Shown: positions 20,106 to 30,852 of the stretch, in pieces | How the letters are laid out: every line of letters begins with the position of its first letter | How positions within the stretch are numbered: position 1 is the first letter of the stretch | Source of the DNA: Rhynchopus sp. YZ270_cl-10 | Lineage: Eukaryota > Euglenozoa > Diplonemea > Diplonemida > Diplonemidae | Length of the DNA stretch: 64,000 nt | Direction of reading: 5' to 3' | Assembly: GCA_964035575.1 (NCBI GenBank) | Contig: OZ037839.1 | Location: 868,001-932,000 of the forward strand | Notes under the pieces: generated by a model | Told to the model about the DNA's origin: nothing | Database searches by the model: none | The model's input: only the letters and a program-made list of their open reading frames with translations | Program-made: the position numbers and the translations under genes

Positions 20106-21535
20106 CTAGAGTGCCTTTGTGCCCATGCTCACGGTGCCACAGCCCTCCAGGTCCGGCTGCTCCTCCTCAGGCTCAAAGAGGGATGGCAGCGCCCCGACCT
20201 GGATGAAGTAGGAGAGGAGGTCTGTCGACTGCACCAGGTGTGTGGTCAGGCCGGCCTCGTTCACGGTGTGCAGGTTGATGCCTTCGAAGGACGCTGTCTG
20301 GCCCGTTGCCTGCGGTGTGGGGTGGGTGTTTATTTTATAAATTCTTGGAGTACCGTAGTTGCCTCGGTTGTGTTGCCACAGTTGTGCAATCTCCCCCCCT
20401 TTTTTTTTGTACCGACAAATCATCCCCTGGGGTTCTGTACAAAAAAAAGTCGCCCGAAAAGGCTACGAAAGGCCTAATGAAGCTTCAAAGACCATCCTCA
20501 ACCCAATGGAGTATATGTTTAAGTTTAGGGGGGGGAAAGAAATTGAAGTTGACGCAGGCATCTCCGACCCATATACGATGCCAGCCATCCGGATGAAATC
20601 AGAAGTACCCTGCCAAAGAAAGGTTTATAAGATGAACCTAAGATGGCTAAAGCCTGAGTCTTCTTTGATGAAATTAACTGTTTTTTTTTTTTTTTTTTTT
20701 TGTTGTGTCGACAATCACCTGCTAGTGCAGGATCTGTACTCAATGTCGCCCGAAGGCTATTGTACTTAAAAGATATAGACGGAGGTCGTCCTCAACTCTG
20801 GAAAGTCGCTTTTATTTGGTGTTTATGCATTCGAGTGCTGTAATATACACAAAAGTTGCATCATCAAAGTTTGGGGGATAGGGTGGGTTAAAGGGGTCAC
20901 GTGAGAAAATAAAGTAGTTGGTTAGAAATTCAGTACATCATGTTTCAGTCCTAACTGCATACATTGGTAGTATCAGAGGGGGACATCGTCAGTGCAAGAC
21001 CCTCCGAGATGTAAAGAGTTTTAACCACTGTTGCTATTATCAAACAGTCTTTGCGCTCTACTTGTCTTTTCAAAAACTAAAACCTAGACCTGTCAACACA
21101 AAAATTATGAACGACTTAGCTTCTGTGAGCTCGCAAGGGAGGTGTCGCTACGCACCTGTCCGAAGACTGCTGCCCTAGAGAGTGCGTAATCCGGGAATTT
21201 TTTTTTTTTTTCCATACCGCAACGATGCCATAGTTCCCTGTAAACCGTGCCTCATGGCGGTAGCGGACGGCGAAGCGCTCTGCGTCCTCGTCTCCAATGA
21301 CTTCAAGGATCTTCGGCTTCACGTCGAACGCCGCGTTAAACGCAGGGAACGGCGCAATGATGTTCTCAAGGCCCTCAATCATGTTGCCCGACGCGTCCAT
21401 TGTGCAGTCCTCTGTGTACACCTTGAGCCAGTACTTCTTCTTGATCTCCTTCGTCTCCATACCCTTCTGCAGGAGGTCCAGCTTCTCAAGGAACTCTGTC
21501 CTCCTTCCTAACGCAGTCCAGGTTCGGCGGAGCAT
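20106..21535 (-). CDS. SnoaL/NTF2-like protein, two exons
   Basis: Exon 1 is 21218-21535 and exon 2 is 20106-20309; the intron of 908 bp runs from a GTATGG donor to a CACACCGCAG acceptor, phase 0. The 173-residue product reads GNYGIVA at the end of exon 1 and ATGQTASFEGINLHTVNEAG at the start of exon 2, exactly the conserved SnoaL-like passage GxxPTGK...G..I....DGKI, then HLVQSTDLLSYFIQVGALP. SnoaL-like folds are cone-shaped alpha+beta barrels that bind small hydrophobic ligands; some are cyclases or isomerases. No substrate can be named. The domain continuity proves the intron. The intron contains a GTTGCC repeat, a family M poly(A)-ended repeat and a GATGCCAGCCATCCGGATGA repeat. Confidence 0.8.
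20345..20398. repeat. GTTGCCTCGGTTGTGTTGCC repeat, copy 1
   Basis: It continues ACAGTTGTGCAATCTCC. Further copies are at 32014-32066, 40422-40475, 55645-55692 and 58957-59004. The TTGCCACAG...GCAA part can form a hairpin, perfect in the 40438 copy. Two copies lie inside introns of minus-strand genes. Confidence 0.75.
20700..20800 (-). repeat. Poly(A)-ended short repeat, family M, copy 1
   Basis: On the minus strand it ends GTGATTGTCGACACAACA(n). The body includes ATCTGTACTCAATGTCG, CGAAGGC, and a CCTGC-ACTA-GCAGG hairpin. Copies lie at 31703-31815 and 31893-31978. A SINE-like origin is likely. Confidence 0.6.
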
Positions 21536-21724
21536 TGATTAAAAAAGGTTTGAGGAAGTCCTGTGGAGAATGGGGTAAATGTGGGGAGTCTAGGAGAGTT
21601 GTGTGCAGTGGTCGAGAAGTGGGTGAAGGAGGGGAAAAAAGACGATCGGCGGGATGCAAGGTACTGACACAGAACAAAAGCAAAAGAGAGGCTAAGAGGT
21701 GCAGATGGCAGAACACTCGTTTAC

Positions 21725-21812
21725 GGGTTTTACGGGTTTGCCTCGCCGTTCATCAGCGGACGCAGGGCATTGCTTCTCCGCGGGGGGTATCGAACCCCCC
21801 CAGAGAGCACTT
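21725..21812 (-). repeat. tRNA-like short repeat, family K, copy 1
   Basis: On the minus strand it carries GGGGGGTTCGATACCCCCC, a perfect T-arm shape containing GGTTCGATACC, the consensus Pol III B box. A full tRNA cannot be drawn. Copies at 54928-55010 and 58724-58806 keep the GGGGTT-TCAAACCCC hairpin less well. Probably a tRNA-derived SINE. Confidence 0.55.
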
Positions 21813-22498
21813 CATTGGCATTCACGTACAAACAAAAATATATATTATGGTGTGGCTCTACGACCCCAAAATAGCAGAAAATAGCCCAAAAATAGCAACC
21901 CCCCCTTCAGCCACACCAAATATTTGATTTGAAAAGTTGAAATACAAAAAAAAACCCCCCTCTCGTGACATCATGCACGCTCAGCAATGCCGCACATAGG
22001 GTGCTAGGATAAAAAGAGAAAGCTGGGGGACGCACTGTGTTTGTTTTTTTGGTTTTTTGTGTATTGTGTTTTTTTTAGCTTTTTTTTTGTTTTTTTTGTT
22101 TTTTTTTTTTTTTTTGTTTTTTTTTTAGTTTTTTTTCGAACACCAAGGCAATCACAGATACGTGATACCGAGTGTTTCTCTTTCGTGTGTTTTTTTTTCC
22201 CTGGATTAAAGTATAAAAGAAAGGTCAAAGAAGATGTGTGGGAAAAATATGGGAGGGGGTTAAAAAAAAAATTGGGTAATTGGAGAAAAGAAAACAAATG
22301 TTGTTGTGGAAATGGGGGGTGTGTTATGTTCAAAAAAAAATAATAATACGGACACAAACACAGTGTGTTTATTGTTCTCAGCTGTGTATGTGTGGTATAT
22401 AGAATTTTTTTTTTTTGGAAGGAAATATGGCGAACGCTTTTTTAGTTACTGTGCCTCTGGAAACAAAAAGAAAAAGAAAAAGAAAGTTGATGAGATGA

Positions 22499-22525
22499 GC
22501 CTAAGCCTCTCACTGCTTAGCCACC
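22499..22525. repeat. TAAGC-loop-GCTTA hairpin motif, copy 2
   Basis: TAAGC CTCTCACT GCTTA followed by GCCACCTTTA. Confidence 0.5.
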
Positions 22526-22907
22526 TTTACATTCAGTTCCCTTGTACAATTAGTTAGGCAACCCACCCCACTTCCCAAACAAAGATCGGGTATGTGGTTT
22601 GGGCGCTCAAATCCGGGCAAAAAAAAAAAAAAAAAAAAAAAAAGTGGAAAAAAGTGTGAACCTGCATTTTAGTGTTAGTGTGTTTGTGTGAATAAAAGTG
22701 AATCAAACAGACACCACCCTAATTTTCTTTTTTTGCCAGAAATTTGGAGTTTTGGTGGTTTTGGTGGTCTTTAATACCATTTTTAACTCAAGGAAAAAAA
22801 AATTAGGTGGGGAGACAATTACAAAACATGCTTTGTTTTTTTTTTGCTTTCCGTTTTGCTTGTCTGTCTCCAATCTTTTTAGTGCTGACAACTTAAAGAT
22901 GATGTTA

Positions 22908-23074
22908 CCGTGATCGTAAAAATGTTCGACCGTAAAAAAGGTCGAACTTCCAGAAAAATCCTGAAAAGGTCGAACATTTTTACGGTCGAACATTACTGTA
23001 CCAATATTCTACTGTAAAAAAAGGTCGAACTTCCTGAAAAATCTTGAAAAGGTCGAACATTTGTACGAATACGG
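22908..23074. mobile_element. CCGTGATCGTAAAAATG MITE, compound copy
   Basis: TA flanks at 22906-22907 and 23075-23076. The left end is CCGTGATCGTAAAAATGTTC and the right end ACATTTGTACGAATACGG. An internal second copy of the arm (ACTGTAAAAAAAGGTCGAAC) shows a tandem or nested structure. Confidence 0.7.
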
Positions 23075-23084
23075 TATGCATACA

Positions 23085-23250
23085 AGTAAAACGGACGTCA
23101 CGGAAATGAAAAAAAAATGCTCGACCCACTGCCGTCGTTGCCGTGAAAAATAAAAAAAAACGGCCGTGAAAAAAAAGCGCCTTTCTTATGTACAAAAATT
23201 TCACGGCCGTTAAAAAAAAACAACGGCCGTGAAATTTTTGTACAAGTCTT
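23085..23250. repeat. CACGGCCGTGAA foldback cluster 1
   Basis: Several inverted ACGGCCGTGAAA blocks, with TGTACAAAAATTTCACGGCC and its complement facing each other. A second cluster is at 25355-25485. Confidence 0.65.
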
Positions 23251-23297
23251 TGAAGGAACACACAGTGAAGTACGAGAAAAGGCGCCACTCAAGAACC

Positions 23298-23395
23298 ATC
23301 CCACTGATTTTTACCCCGCGGATAGGAATGTACAGACCAAACCCCACCCAGTTCCCCCCATATTCCCACAACCCACCTGATTTTTACCCTGAAGA
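23298..23395. repeat. Family A MITE fragments
   Basis: CACTGATTTTTACCCCGCGG and CCACCTGATTTTTACCC occur in direct, not inverted, order with CCAAACCCCACCC between them: two left-end fragments or a rearranged copy. Confidence 0.5.
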
Positions 23396-24289
23396 AAAGG
23401 AGGGTAGGGCAGGAGAGGACCGGTTAAGTGATATCGCACAGAAAACTGCGCTGGTAATGGGTACTCCTTGTAGGGTCTTGTTGCCTTTTGGCACATGTAT
23501 TGTGCCCACGGTGTGTTGTGTTCACTGGTCTGAAGGTGCTGGCTCTCATCTACCGATGCATGGGGTAAGTGACACAGCATCTGACCCGCCATCTGTAATC
23601 TTCTGGTTTCAACACTGCCTTTCAGTTCTGCATACTGAATTCGCAGCGTCCCGAGCGTCTCATAACCTCTTATTAGTCTTTGCCTGAGAAGGATGTGTGT
23701 GGACTCACTCAACCCCGTTCATCACTCTTGTGCCAAAGAAACCATCGAAACAGTACAAGTTCACGGGAGCAAAATGGTGGACCCCTCCCTCTGCGCGTAT
23801 CTCGCCAACGTAGCGAAGAAGATCCAGAGGTGTGCAAAACGTGATGCGATCTATTTTCCGACAAAAAAGACGGAGGATAGTTGTTCAATGGTGTGCTGAT
23901 TCTGTCGGAAGATTTTGCACTGGAAGCTGAAGAACACCGCAAATGGTTCAACACAGATGAGGTTCGTCTCACAGTATTGATGTGTGCTCCACAACGGAAA
24001 GCCCATCAAATATGAGAAGAGTACTTTGCTCAAGAACCGGTTACAAGTGCTGAAACACGAGAAATATGCTACTCTGAAGAACCGGGAGCACGTACAAGTG
24101 CTCAGAATGCCACACGCCCCAACTACAATTACCAGTAGCTGGAGCGTTTTGGGGGGGGAAATCGCGCTAAATCGGGTGTCATCGGCCGTCATCGGGCGCC
24201 ATCGTGTCAATCCTGAGTAATCGTGCATAATCGGGAATCATCATGCTAGGGGAAATTTTTTTCTCTCGTTGGTGAAGCTTTTAAATACC

Positions 24290-24372
24290 GGCATTTGCAT
24301 TTTCGGAATCCGTCCGGCCAGTGGTGGGGTCAATTTGCCGAAATGGACAAGTTCTCGTTTTTGGTCAAATTC
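24290..24372. repeat. Dispersed repeat E, copy 1
   Basis: GGAATCCGTCCGGCCAGTGG, TGGGGTCAATTTGCC, ATGGACAAGTTCTCGTTTTT. Close copy at 27600-27690, diverged copies at 26305-26380 and 26567-26642. Short satellites of the AGTA(T/C)AC type follow both this copy and, as GTACACAGTA, the 27690 copy. Confidence 0.7.
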
Positions 24373-24375
24373 CGC

Positions 24376-24842
24376 AGTATACACAGTATACACAGTATAC
24401 ACAGTATACACAGTATACACAGTATACACAGTATACACAGTATACACAGTATACACAGTATACACAGTATACACAGTATACACAGTATACACAGTATACA
24501 CAGTATACACAGTATACACAGTATACACAGTATACACAGTATACACAGTATACACAGTATACACAGTATACACAGTATACACAGTATACACAGTATACAC
24601 AGTATACACAGTATACACAGTATACACAGTATACACAGTATACACAGTATACACAGTATACACAGTATACACAGTATACACAGTATACACAGTATACACA
24701 GTATACACAGTATACACAGTATACACAGTATACACAGTATACACAGTATACACAGTATACACAGTATACACAGTATACACAGTATACACAGTATACACAG
24801 TATACACAGTATACACAGTATACACAGTATACGCGGTATACT
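24376..24842. repeat. 9-bp satellite (AGTATACAC)n
   Basis: About 50 almost perfect copies. Because 9 is a multiple of three, all six frames stay open; the Thr-Val-Tyr, Ser-Ile-His and similar repeat proteins are artefacts. It directly follows a family E repeat (24290-24372) and abuts the decayed LINE fragment. Confidence 0.95.
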
Positions 24843-24849
24843 CCACAGT

Positions 24850-25290
24850 AGGGTGAAAACGTGGGCGGGCAGCGTGGGAGACCAGCGCAGTGAGGAGAGC
24901 CAGGAGCGCAGCAGGGCACGCAGCCATTTCCTGTCGAAGTCATCGTGGGGACGGAACAAAGGTTGCAGCTGTTCTCCAGGCGTGAGTGGCAGATTGTTGA
25001 TACGGAGACTGTTGTTCAGAGACAACCAGTGTATGAGGATGCTCCCCATCGCTGGAGGTAGCATCAATACTGTCCTTCAGGGCAGTAGGGATAACTCCGC
25101 AGTTCGACACACAGTTAGGCCACGGCGACCTGTCAGCAGTTGTGACGGAGTGGAAACTAGGATCTGAGCGTATAGCATCGCAGGCAGGGCAGGACCACCA
25201 TAAGTGCTCATTCGTGTCGTCAGCTTCCCGATCGCAGTGGGGCCGATTCTTTTTGCACTTTTTATGTTGATTTTACCTCCAAGAATGACT
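24850..25290 (-). pseudogene. Decayed 3' fragment of an ingi-like LINE
   Basis: On the minus strand one frame reads PHCDREADDTNEHLWWSCPA, then RSPWPNCVSNCGV. The full LINE at 45548-54249 has CVHCEAGVDENHKHLWWECEA and TTWPNCLAICGM in the same order: the zinc-finger region after the RT. The frame is not maintained over its length. The sequence is diverged, so this is an older or different lineage than the full element. Confidence 0.65.
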
Positions 25291-25354
25291 TGGGAGGGAT
25301 GGGAAAGGTGAGGTCTGGCCCTGTCTACGAACGAAAAAGAAGAAACAAGCAAAA

Positions 25355-25485
25355 TCGTGGAAATATTTCACGGCCGTGATCAAGGCAAAATTTCACGGCC
25401 GTTAATTTTTTCAGATTTTCTTCACGGCCGTGACCTCCCCGAAAAAAAAAAATTTTTCCCGTCGTGACGGCCGTTATACTTGTAT
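25355..25485. repeat. CACGGCCGTG foldback cluster 2
   Basis: Four palindromic ACGGCCGT blocks in 130 bp (ATTTCACGGCCGTGATC, TTTCACGGCCGTTAAT, TTCACGGCCGTGACC, TGACGGCCGTTATA). Confidence 0.6.
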
Positions 25486-25763
25486 GGGTATGTTTAAGAA
25501 AAAAAAAAAAAACAACTTGAAAGATAAACAACGAAATAGGACAGTAGAGGTGAACTCAGCACCACAGGGAGAAGAAGATGAGGGAGAGTGTCAAGGGAGA
25601 TGTAGATTGAGGGAGAGAACGTAAATGTGTTTGTTTTTTTTTCTTTTAAATTGTGTCTTGCCTTTTTTTATTGTTGCATTGAGGAAGGGAAGGAGGGAGG
25701 AGATCACAAATTTAGAACGAAAAAAAAGAAGAGAAGATAAACTGAGCGAATTTTTAAAAAAAA

Positions 25764-26187
25764 CAAGTAATTGCTATCAGAAAAAAACGGGGTGTGCTGT
25801 GGTTATGGGGGGACCCACACCCCTGAACACCGCCCTGTAGAAATAATCTACACTGTCTGCTCTTCTGCAGGTATGCGAAAACGCTGCCAGAACCACTGGG
25901 ACACCTGCACTTGAAACGTTCAAGAACGGGGGCTGTCATCCTCAGACCCCTCTTCGTCTCGCACCATTTGCTCGATGGATGGTCGGTGTGTTCCAGCTCG
26001 TTGTCGTCCACAGCCTCCCACTCATCGTGGCCGGAGGAGTGTGTAAGGAACACAGACGACTAACTGTCGTCGATCACACCATGCGCATCAGCACCACCCA
26101 GCAAAGCGCCAGGCTGCTATGTTGGTTTCGAAAATCACGCGGGGTTTCCCACAGCACACCTCGTTTTTTTTTCTTAGCAATTCCTTG
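25764..26187. mobile_element. 424-bp element with 40-bp terminal inverted repeats
   Basis: The left end CAAGTAATTGCTATCAG, then ACGGGGTGTGCTGTGG, is matched inverted at the right end (CCACAGCACACCTCG ... TTAGCAATTCCTTG). The interior has a moderately long minus-strand frame (HDEWEAVDDNELEHTDHPSS) that I cannot assign. Confidence 0.6.
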
Positions 26188-26290
26188 TTTTGTTGTTGTT
26201 GTTTTCCACACACCTTCCTTCAACCCTTGTAGGATCAGTTGCTATTTTCTTCTAGAAAACTTGAAATTACACATTTCAAGAGAACAAATT

Positions 26291-26814
26291 AAAAAGGGTC
26301 CTTATTTGCATTTTTGGGATCCGCCCGTGCAGTGGTGGGGTCAATCTCGAAAATTGGATAATTTTTTGACCACTTAAATTTTGAGAAAAATGAGCCCGGT
26401 TGCTTATACGTGGGGCCCATTTTCGGCTAAAATTTTCCTCAAAATCTGGTTTTGTAAAATTGACCCTTTACTCCCCCCCCACATCGATTTCAATACTATA
26501 CCTTACTTCACCTACGGTTGCCCTTACAGGGGGGGTGAAGGAAGGTAAGTTGAAAAAGGGTCCTTATTTGCATTTTTGGGATCCGCCCGTGCAGTGGTGG
26601 GGTCAATCTCGAAAATTGGATAATTTTTTGACCACTTAAATTTTGAGAAAAATGAGCCCGGTTGCTTATACGTGGGGCCCATTTTCGGCTAAAATTTTCC
26701 TCAAAATCTGGTTTTGTAAAATTGACCCTTTACTCCCCCCCCACATCGATTTCAATACTATACCTTACTTCACCTACGGTTGCCCTTACAGGGGGGGTGA
26801 AGGAAGGTAAGTTG
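26291..26814. repeat. 262-bp exact tandem duplication
   Basis: Units 26291-26552 and 26553-26814 are essentially identical (start AAAAAGGGTCCTTATTTGC, end GGTAAGTTG). Each unit contains a diverged family E repeat. Exactness implies a very recent event or an assembly artefact. Confidence 0.95.
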
Positions 26815-27220
26815 AAAAGTTACTTGCGTCTCTTTGTTGATGTTCGTTTGTTGCGTTGAAGCATCTACAATGGTTATTTATTCACAACACAATATATCCA
26901 TATTCCACTCTCGAATCGGTTCGTGCACCGATTTTCGAGTGAAATGAGTTACACCATGATTTGCTAATAAAATAGCCCTGTTTTTCACAACAGTTTGGGA
27001 CGCTCAGAAAGCCTCCCTATCTTTCACTGGAGCGCAGAATTTTATTTTATTTTGAAAAAAATTCGAGAATGAGAGGGGGTCATTTAAAACAACTTTATTT
27101 TTACCGTTGTATGAATTACACTGACGGAACTTACACGGGGGGAGAAGGGAAGGGTAGGGAGAAAGAAAGAGAAAAAAAAGAAAAAGAAAATTTTCAAAAA
27201 AAAAATAACTATTTATTGCG

Positions 27221-27352
27221 TGATGTAAAGTGCACTTTATATCACGAGGGAGCTATGGTTCCGAGTTGTAGGTTTTAGTACACGAGCGCAGCGAGTGTAC
27301 TAATATGCAACTCGGAACCATAGCTCCCGAGTTATATGAAGTGCGCTTTACA
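27221..27352. repeat. Long imperfect hairpin
   Basis: ATGTAAAGTGCACTTTATAT, then GGGAGCTATGGTTCCGAGTT, is repeated inverted after a short loop. 130 bp in all. Confidence 0.75.
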
Positions 27353-28338
27353 GAATGCAATACGATATTTTATCTCACGGGGATATAAACGAGCGCTTGA
27401 TTTTGCGATTTTTGCTGTAAAAAGGTGACGTAAAGTAAAGGGGGGGTCCAAATAACTATATTATTCGGTAACTTTGAAAAGCCAAAATCGCGGCAAAAAA
27501 AAAAAGTTATTTTGGAACCTAAGTTATTTGGGGGTAAACTTATTTGGGCACTGAAAACAGGGTTTTTTCTCGTTGCCAACTTGGTGAAGCTTTTAGACAC
27601 CGGTATTTGCTTTTTTGGAATCCGTCCGGCCAGTGGTGGGGTCAATTTGCCAAAATGGACAAGTTCTCGTTTTTGATCAATTTCCTCATAGTACACAGTA
27701 GCAGGACAGCACCAGAGGTCGGGGTTGGGGGTCCAAAAGTCGGGAGTCGGCGGGAGGGTCAACTCTTATTTTCTGTTTTCCTGTTTTGTAGTTTGGTAAA
27801 GACCCCAGAAGACCCGACCGCCCGAATGATGATGCTGCTTTAAATCTGTTTCTCCCCAGACTTCCTTCTCCAGCGTGGCTGCCGCCTAGATGATTATATC
27901 TGTGGTGTAAAAAACTAGCTTTTTACACCGTACCATAAAATTTTTTCGCCTGCGGCGCCATTTTATATAGTACACTATCAGTTTGGGGAAAATTTTTGAA
28001 AAATAAAAAAGGAGGTGAGAGGGGGCGAAGTTATTCGGTAACTTTTTCGGCACCCAAAATCTGAGAAAAAAAAAAGTTATTTGGGGAAATAGCTATTATT
28101 TGGGGGTAAACTTATTTGGGCCCCCCCTTTAGGCTTCGTCACGTATTTTTGGCTTGGGATAGGTGGGAGAGTGACATAAACCTTATTCATATGGGATACC
28201 TGTTGGTGATGTGGGTGTAGGGAGAAGGAGAGGGTGTGTTGGTGATGCAAGACAAACACCTCATGTTTGATGCTGACAATCCCACTTTGAAGGCTACCTA
28301 TTCTCCCACTTGCCGAAGTGGGAGCCCTGCGACAGACT

Positions 28339-28391
28339 CTGTGGTAGATATCGAGCAATTTCTTGCAGAAATTGCTCGATGTCTGCCACAG
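28339..28391. repeat. Perfect-looking hairpin
   Basis: CTGTGGTAGATATCGAGCAA, TTTC, TTGC, then GAAATTGCTCGATGTCTGCC, ACAG: a stem of over 20 bp. Confidence 0.75.
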
Positions 28392-28417
28392 AGAACACCA
28401 AGGCTTGCTTCGGGGCT

Positions 28418-28640
28418 TCATTCTTGGCCCATGCCTTGATCATGGTCAAGGTAGTAGAGCACGAAGCGTTCCTCACGCAGGCTGCCCGGCCTCTTCGTAT
28501 TGCACCAGTCCATGAACTGATCCCATCGTTTGGCGTAGGCAGCTTTGGAGCGCACATTTGGCACGCTTTGGCCAGCACATGTTTCAGCCTCGTACGCCTC
28601 CATCATACGATCGGACTTGGTCTTGGGATTTTTTTTGTGT
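28418..28640 (-). pseudogene. Possible N-terminal domain of a tyrosine recombinase
   Basis: The frame reads MMEAYEAETCAGQSVPNVRS, then KAAYAKRWDQFMDWCNTKRP, GSLREERFVLYYLDHD. This resembles the SAM-like core-binding domain of tyrosine recombinases (xTYxxxWxxFxxWC ... VLxYL). The catalytic R...HxxR...Y domain is absent, since the frame closes soon after. It lies inside the 1.53-kb TIR element. It could also be a coincidental frame. Confidence 0.35.
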
Positions 28641-28659
28641 TTTTTTTTTTTTTTTTTTT

Positions 28660-28715
28660 TGAAACGTAGTTGTATTAGTGTAGCCACCCTGGAGTGTGCT
28701 CCACTATATTTTTTG
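28660..28715 (-). repeat. Family B short repeat, copy 2
   Basis: Minus strand: CACTCCAGGGTGGCTACACT, AATACAACTACGTTTC, then about 20 A. Confidence 0.6.
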
Positions 28716-29647
28716 TCGATTTTTTGTAGTGTAGATACCTGCGTGATGGTAAAGTACTTTATGCCATGGCATAAAGTTTTATGTCACGATCCCACCTATC
28801 CCAAGCCAAAAATACGTGACGTAACTACTTTACGTCACGCTTTTTTACAGCTAAAATCGCAAAAATCAAGGGCGAGTTTTTATCACTAGTGAGATAAAAA
28901 AAATGAATGTGCCTATCGTGCACACACAGCATACAAAACATCCCCTCTCCCATACCGCTGTAATGATAAGACAGCACACAGTCCCCCTCATCCAATGGGA
29001 GGACAGGAGCGTTAATGTACACGACACTGAAGTTAAATGGAAAAGAAGAAAAAAAAAAAAATGCCTGCATGCGACGATACATAGAAAAGAAAAAGAAAAA
29101 ATGAAATGGTAGCTATCGATACAGGCATTCCTCCGGCTGACCCACTGTACGATCCCAGCCATCCAGATGAAAGCACCCAAAGAAAGAAAAGGGAACTTGA
29201 AAGGTGCAAAACGCGGAAAGAGAAAAAAAAGCCCACCTCGCACCAGGTCGTGGGCTGGACCGAAGTCTGCATCCATTTCAATGCACACCATTCAGGCAAT
29301 TCACCCTGTAAGAACACTAGGTACCTTTCACAAAGCTCAAATACTCCATCGGTGCATGACACATTGCATAGACAAAGATGTTTACTTTAAAAAAAAAACA
29401 ACACATCCTCGCAAATCTCAAAAATTCTTCTTTTTTACATTTTGAAAAATTTATTTCATACTTTCTATTCAACTGAATAGAAGGTCATAAAAAACGTCGT
29501 GAAAAAAATGTAGAAAAAAATGATGTTTTTGGGTGACGGGGTGCGGATTCGTGACCCAAAACACAATGCTGTGGCAAAAGTGAAAAAAAAAATATAATTC
29601 TTTGATTTGAAATGAAATATCTTATGAAGAGTTTGTTCTATCCATGA

Positions 29648-29803
29648 TCCACCTTATTTTTACCCCGCGTACAGGCGCGTAAAGGCGTGTATAGGTATAG
29701 GCGCGTAGAGGCGCGTAAAGGCCCGTACAGGCCAAACCCCACCCATTTTTCCCAGCCTTTACGCGCCTTTAAGCGCCTATACGCGGGGTAGAAATCAGGT
29801 GGA
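29648..29803. mobile_element. Palindromic MITE, family A, copy 2
   Basis: It starts TCCACCTTATTTTTACCCCG and ends GTAGAAATCAGGTGGA. ATGA lies at 29644-29647 and again at 29804-29807. The arms carry GCGTATAGGCGCGTAAAGGC-type sequence in inverted order. Confidence 0.75.
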
Positions 29804-29984
29804 ATGATGACAAAACAAACAAAAACATCGAAACGATTGAATGTACTTCTGCACATATGTAAGACATGAAAAATGGGGGTAAGTCGGGACACCTTCTCTA
29901 TGACGTGGAATAGAAGTAGACGCGGCACATGTCTGGCACTAATAAATACCGTTTCCATGTGGGGTCCTACTATTTGATTTTTTT

Positions 29985-30045
29985 CTTTCTTTGAAAACTT
30001 GGTTGTATTAGTGTAGCCACCCGAGGATGAACTCCACTATTTTTT
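29985..30045 (-). repeat. Family B short repeat, copy 3 (empty target site)
   Basis: GAAAACTTGGTTGTATTAGT, GTAGCCACCCGAGGATGAAC, TCCACTATTTTTT, uninterrupted. This is the empty-site counterpart of the TA-target transposon at 468-1320. Confidence 0.7.
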
Positions 30046-30122
30046 GTTTTGAAACATATAGTTGCAGTACTGTACACACCTCACCCCCCCCAAGGACACA
30101 TTCAAATAAAGAAAAAAAATGT

Positions 30123-30205
30123 TGATTATAAACTACTATCACTAGATAGCAGCCACAATTTTTTCTTCACAGGATCCTTAAAAGAGAGCAAATGGGGTAC
30201 GCCTT
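30123..30205. repeat. Dispersed repeat L, copy 1
   Basis: ACTACTATCACTAGATAGCA, GCCAC, then TTCTTCACAGGATCCTTAAA and AGAGAGCAAAT. Copy at 38142-38220, partial at 61498-61535. Contains a CTATC-ACTA-GATAG hairpin. Confidence 0.7.
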
Positions 30206-30852
30206 GCAGAGAAGAAGAAAAAACGTTTGGCAAGAGACTGCACACCACAGCTCTCCTGCCTCGCTGTGTTAAGTTCATTGTCATAAAAAGGAACGCCGCG
30301 AAAGGCTGGGGTGGGGATGCGGGGGCGGAGAAGTGCTCTCTCGTGTGGGAGGAGGTTTCGCAACCGGGCCCCATGCAAACGTAAAAAAAAAAAGAAGGGA
30401 AAAAAAAAGTGTTGTTTGTGCGTAAAGCGTGTAATAAATATTCTGTGGTGATATTTTTATTACTGCAATACGCTCCCACTGACTACCTGGCAGTGAAGAG
30501 GAAACTTCTTTGAGGCCAAAAAAAAAAAAAAAATGTTGACTTGAAATACAAAGCCCTCTCGTGTTCGAAACGTGACGCCGGATTATACTGGTGCAAATGG
30601 GTGGGCACAAAAGGAAGGAAAGTACCTTTGGCATTTTTCAGTGAGGAGTAGAACTGGACAGATGCCTAACGCCATCTGCTAGGTTCTTCAAACGGCTTGT
30701 GAAAAAAAAAAGGGGTGTGTGGGTGGTATGATGCAAAAAGAAGTAATGACAGAACGCAATTTTGGCAAATCGTATCCTTTTGTTTTATTTTGAATTATTT
30801 TGAAAGGTTATGACGTCACAGGAATGCGCGCCAGACCATCCAACCTGAAGGG

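Larger units (their letters stand above)
27368..28898. mobile_element. 1.53-kb TIR element carrying a recombinase-like scrap
   Basis: The left end TTTTATCTCACGGGGATATA, then CTTGATTTTGCGATTTTTGC, TGTAAAAAGGTGACGTAAAG, is matched inverted at the right end (28815-28898), giving termini of about 70 bp. Inside, TCACGTATTTTTGGCTTGGG, ATAGGTGGGA occurs inverted at 28130-28180 and 28785-28820. It also holds a family E copy and a GTTATTTGGGGGTAAACTTA repeat pair (27441-27545, 28025-28130). Nested insertions make the boundaries approximate. Confidence 0.6.

Noticed and set aside
21740-21812. tRNA gene
   Set aside because: The T-arm and B box are perfect but no acceptor stem, D arm or anticodon arm can be drawn upstream.
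24269-25167. Long open frames on both strands encoding TVY, SIH, QYT, CIL or YCV repeats
   Set aside because: They are translations of the 9-bp satellite, open in all six frames by construction.
25754-26053. 99-residue minus-strand frame inside the 424-bp TIR element
   Set aside because: Composition looks almost coding, but it has no recognisable motif and lies wholly within a non-autonomous element.
29106-29390. 94-residue plus-strand frame starting MVAIDTGIPPADPL with a possible GTAAGAAC donor
   Set aside because: Part of it is the dispersed CCAGCCATCC-GATGAAA repeat, it lies against the direction of all genes, and no partner exon is visible.
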